In this document: positions 61,279 through 64,000 of the stretch, piece after piece | Layout of the letters: each line of letters starts with the position of its first letter | Numbering within the stretch: position 1 is the first letter of the stretch | Assembly (NCBI GenBank): GCA_050187875.1 | Contig: JBFWXB010000008.1 | Location: forward strand, 1-64,000 | From: JAFKKS01 sp050187875 | GTDB lineage: Bacteria > Pseudomonadota > Alphaproteobacteria > Rhizobiales > Xanthobacteraceae | Length of the DNA: 64,000 nt | Reading direction: 5' to 3' | The notes under the pieces: model-generated | What the model saw: only the letters and a program-made list of their open reading frames with translations | What the model was told of the DNA's origin: nothing | Databases searched by the model: none | Position numbers and translations under genes: made by a program

Positions 61279-62217
61279 ATGAACGGAATTATCAGCAGCG
61301 CCATGGCGCTGCCCCTGTGGCTCATTCTGGTGGCGCTGGCCCTTCTGGCGATCGCCATTGTCCTCGCGGCGTTTCGTGCGTCCCGCATCGAGACGATGGT
61401 CGGGGCAGCCCTCCTTCTTCTCGGCGCCGGCGGCATCGCATTGTGGACCGAGCATCAAGCAGCAAGCCGGCGGCTCGCTGTCGAGGAGCGATTGTACGCC
61501 CTGCAGGCACGCGCCCAGGCCCCCGGTTCGGTCCTAGCCTGCGTCGATGATAGCGCCGGCGAAGAGGTCGACGCCGCCTGCGAGCGCAATATCTACGCAA
61601 GTCCCGAAGCCGTCGCCGCCGCGACTTCCTTTACCGCATCGCGCTTTGCGCTGCTCGCTGATGCGGCCCGATATGTGGGCCGCGGCGACGCACGTTTCGA
61701 CGCCCTTGCGAAGGCGCTGCGCGTGAATGTCGAGCGCGACCGCTTCGGGCTTCTCGCCAATCTTCTGGCGGTGCGCGAAAACTGCACGGCCGAGCGCTGC
61801 GACTGGCTTGCGGTCCTGCACAATCCGGCCGCCGTGCAGCAGAACCTTCAGAAGCAGACGTTCCAGGCGAACCTCGCCCGATATGCCTCCGGCTGGACGC
61901 AGCAGCAGGTCGCGCACGAAACGACCGGCGCCGCGCCGGATGCGACGGCGAACGCCAAGCCCGCGCCCGCCAAAGCCACGCCGCTGCCGTCCGACTATGT
62001 CTTGCCCTCCTCCGACTCCATTCCCCCGGTCAGCATCATGACCAATGAGCCGACAGCGACGGCACCGCGTCCTGCAGCCACTCTGAACGCACCGGCGACG
62101 GATACGAAACCGCAAGCCGCGCCGTTACGCCCCGCCAAGCGCCCGACGCGAGCCTCGGAACGCACGAATTCGTCGAATGCCCCTCTGGCATTGACGCCGC
62201 CATCCCCTCCGGAGTGA
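61279..62217 (+). CDS. Membrane-anchored hypothetical protein, paralogue A
   Basis: A 312-residue protein: two N-terminal membrane helices (about residues 10-31 and 39-57), a helical core to about residue 205, then a disordered Ala/Pro/Thr tail. The core contains LACVDD, FTASRFALLADAARY, VNVERDRFGLLAN, CTAERCDW and LARYASGW. All are repeated in the next gene. I do not recognise the family. It probably anchors in the inner membrane with the tail outside or in the cytoplasm. Confidence 0.75.
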   Translation: MNGIISSAMALPLWLILVALALLAIAIVLAAFRASRIETMVGAALLLLGAGGIALWTEHQAASRRLAVEERLYALQARAQAPGSVLACVDDSAGEEVDAACERNIYASPEAVAAATSFTASRFALLADAARYVGRGDARFDALAKALRVNVERDRFGLLANLLAVRENCTAERCDWLAVLHNPAAVQQNLQKQTFQANLARYASGWTQQQVAHETTGAAPDATANAKPAPAKATPLPSDYVLPSSDSIPPVSIMTNEPTATAPRPAATLNAPATDTKPQAAPLRPAKRPTRASERTNSSNAPLALTPPSPPE

Positions 62218-62242
62218 ATTACAGGCGGAGGGCAAGCGCACG

Positions 62243-63124
62243 ATGTGGGAGATCTTTGACGGCCTGAGCATTCCCGGTCTTTCGATCGGGGACGGCATGA
62301 TCACCATGCCGCTGTGGGCGATGGCGGCACTGCTCGCCGTGCTCACCCTGTTCGTCGTCATGACCTTCGTGCGCGGCGGCGTGATTAGCCTCACGGTGCT
62401 CATCGCCCTCGTCGCCGTGGGCGTCGGCGTCAATTGGGTGCTGACGGAAACGCAGCGCATGCAGAGCCGCCGCACGCTCGAGGCACGTCTTGCCGAACTG
62501 ACCCGCAACGCGCTCCTACCCGACTCCACGCTCGCCTGTCTCGACGGCAATGACGGCGATGCGCTCGAGAAAGGATGCGAGCAGGCTTTGTTCGCAAGCG
62601 CAGGGAGCTTGGCCGCGGCGCGCGCTTATTCGGCGTCCCGTCTCACCTTGTTGGCAGACGGCATGCGCTTCGCGGTGCGCCAGGATGCCGACTTCGAGGA
62701 TCGCATTCGTCCGCTGCGCGCCTCGATCGAGCGCGATCGCTTCGGCATCGCATCGCACGTCTTGATGACGGACAAAGGATGCAGCGCCGACCAATGCGAC
62801 ACCTTCACGCTCCTGCGCGATCCGACGAAGCTGCGCGCCAATATGCGCGCACAAATCTTCGACGCGCTCCTGACGCGTTATGCGCCGACCTGGTCCGCAT
62901 CGGCGCAGCGCGCGACCGAGACGCCGTCGGCGAACGAGACGCCACACCTTGCAGCCACGCCGAGCGACGACGCGCCGGCGCCGGAGACAAACGCCACGGC
63001 CAGCGCTCCGGCGGTAAGCACGGAGACCACGCCGATGCCGCAGCGCCGTCCGCCGCGCGGGACCGCTGCCCGCCCGCGGCCACCCGCCTCGCCGCCCATC
63101 GCCTTCAGCCCGGCGCGCCCGTGA
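62243..63124 (+). CDS. Membrane-anchored hypothetical protein, paralogue B
   Basis: A 293-residue relative of the preceding gene: two N-terminal membrane helices (about residues 21-42, 46-66), then a core with LACLDG, YSASRLTLLADGMRF, ASIERDRFGIASH, CSADQCDTF and LTRYAPTW, and a Pro/Ala-rich tail ending FSPARP. It is 25 bases from copy A and 58 from mccA, so all three may be one transcript. Conserved Cys positions (in LAC, the KGC or AAC, and C-x4-C) could form disulfides. Confidence 0.75.
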   Translation: MWEIFDGLSIPGLSIGDGMITMPLWAMAALLAVLTLFVVMTFVRGGVISLTVLIALVAVGVGVNWVLTETQRMQSRRTLEARLAELTRNALLPDSTLACLDGNDGDALEKGCEQALFASAGSLAAARAYSASRLTLLADGMRFAVRQDADFEDRIRPLRASIERDRFGIASHVLMTDKGCSADQCDTFTLLRDPTKLRANMRAQIFDALLTRYAPTWSASAQRATETPSANETPHLAATPSDDAPAPETNATASAPAVSTETTPMPQRRPPRGTAARPRPPASPPIAFSPARP

Positions 63125-63182
63125 CCTTGCGCGCCGCTCTCCGTGATAGGCTGGAACGCCAGTCATCCCGAACCTGGTGAGA

Positions 63183-64000
63183 GATGTTTTCTTCCGTTCT
63201 GATCGCCAATCGCGGCGAGATCGCCTGCCGCATCGCCAAAACCGCAAAAGCGCTCGGCATGCGCACCATCGCGGTCTATTCCGACGCCGATGCCGACGCA
63301 CTGCATGTACGCCTTTGCGACGAGGCGTATCGCTTGGGGCCTGCGCCAGTGCGCGAGAGCTATCTCGTCGTTGAGCGCCTGATCGAGGTCGGCCGTAAGG
63401 CCGGCGCCGCCTGCGTCCATCCGGGCTACGGCTTCCTCGCCGAAAACGCCGAATTCGCCGAAGCGGTCGCGGCCGCCGGCATGGTGTTTGTCGGGCCGCC
63501 GCCCGCTGCGATCCGCGCCATGGGCCTGAAGGACGCGGCGAAGGCGCTGATGGAAAAGGCCGGCGTCCCGGTCGTGCCCGGCTATCACGGCGACCGGCAG
63601 GATCCGAAATTCCTCAAGGAGAAAGCCTACGAGATCGGCTATCCGGTGCTGATCAAGGCGGTTGCCGGTGGTGGCGGCAAGGGCATGCGCCGTGTCGACC
63701 GCCACGCCGATTTCGAAACCGCACTCGAAAGCGCGTCGCGCGAGGCGACGTCGGCTTTTGGCGACGGCCGCGTGCTGGTCGAGAAATACATCACCTCGCC
63801 GCGGCACATCGAGATGCAGGTCTTTGCCGATACGCACGGCGGCGCGGTGCATCTCTACGAGCGCGACTGCTCGCTGCAGCGCCGCCATCAGAAGGTGATC
63901 GAGGAAGCGCCGGCGCCGGGCATGACGCGCGAGGTCCGCGAGGCGATGGGCCGCGCTGCAACGGAGGCGGCAAAGGCGGTCGGCTATGTCGGCGCCGGCA
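63183..64000 (+). CDS. mccA: Methylcrotonyl-CoA-type carboxylase, alpha subunit (partial, cut by window end)
   Basis: An open frame to the window end, 272 complete codons seen. It starts FSSVLIANRGEIACRIAKTAKALGMRT; the ATP-grasp motif is VAGGGGKGMRRVD, then PRHIEMQVFADTHGGAVHLYERDCSLQRRHQKVIEEAPAPGM. It is clearly a second biotin carboxylase, distinct from that at 2930. Given mccB at 53712, MccA is the simplest call; the biotin carrier part lies outside. GAGAG precedes the ATG at 63183. Confidence 0.88.

Overview
The window is a GC-rich chromosomal segment from an alphaproteobacterium. It most likely belongs to the order Hyphomicrobiales, near the Bradyrhizobium / Xanthobacteraceae group. 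This rests on family content and gene order, not on a database search. The indicators are the rpsF-rpsR-DUF2232-rplI-dnaB-alr-radA-cvpA-purF string, a BA14K protein, an EipB (DUF1849) protein, DUF2171 and DUF899 proteins, Rsm22, long Arg/Asp-rich tails on ribosomal proteins, many GTG/TTG starts, and dispersed GTCAT...ATGAC palindromic elements. I saw no IS element, prophage, CRISPR array, rRNA or tRNA.

Layout. 1-2900: a GC-rich structured gene-free stretch, a Cys-cluster protein and an MHS-type symporter. 2930-6170: the biotin-carrying alpha subunit of an acyl-CoA carboxylase (reverse strand), a 1-Cys peroxiredoxin and a small membrane protein. 6190-19113: the core information and purine block (rpsF, rpsR, DUF2232, rplI, dnaB, alr, radA, cvpA, purF, SDR). 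It is interrupted by a reverse-strand cytochrome c gene and, between alr and radA, by a coupled pair of a Tat-exported beta-propeller and a DUF305 protein. 19182-22554: der, a lipoprotein, a YfgM-like anchor protein and an NnrU-like protein, all reverse. 22736-27560: an orphan TctC receptor, prfC, an Asp-nucleophile alpha/beta hydrolase, an ArsC-like reductase and a 2H phosphoesterase. 27667-30902: an ArsR-SRPBCC-DUF899-small membrane protein cassette with a readable promoter/operator, facing a YghU-type glutathione transferase. 30982-33688: ddl and guaA. 33950-39441: a five-gene peptide-type ABC importer. 39623-45202: an Aat-like aminoacyl transferase, an SH3 protein with a metal-ligand-like tail, rsmB, a MAPEG protein and guaB. 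45318-53469: single housekeeping and accessory genes, including EipB, GDPD, Rsm22, FemAB-like, HIT, AzlCD, two RidA paralogues and BA14K.

53712-64000 is the most interesting part. The carboxyltransferase subunit of a methylcrotonyl-CoA-type carboxylase (mccB) lies at 53712-55319, and its biotin carboxylase partner (mccA, cut by the window end) begins at 63183. About 7.9 kb separates them. It holds a methyltransferase, an EamA transporter, an MBL hydrolase, a tandem pair of unfamiliar membrane proteins, and an island of nine proteins under 90 residues, several with signal peptides. In that island I find three motifs of the form GGAAC-N16/17-(C/G)GTT, the promoter pattern of the alphaproteobacterial general-stress sigma factor EcfG. 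Two of the genes behind them form compact promoter-gene-terminator units. My main proposal is that this is a general-stress small-protein island inside the leucine-catabolism locus.

Other readable regulation: a predicted leaderless, self-repressed arsR promoter with two matching inverted repeats; an 11-bp hairpin between the ABC receptor gene and its permease genes, suited to unequal expression; and a family of composite palindromic repeats sitting just behind stop codons.
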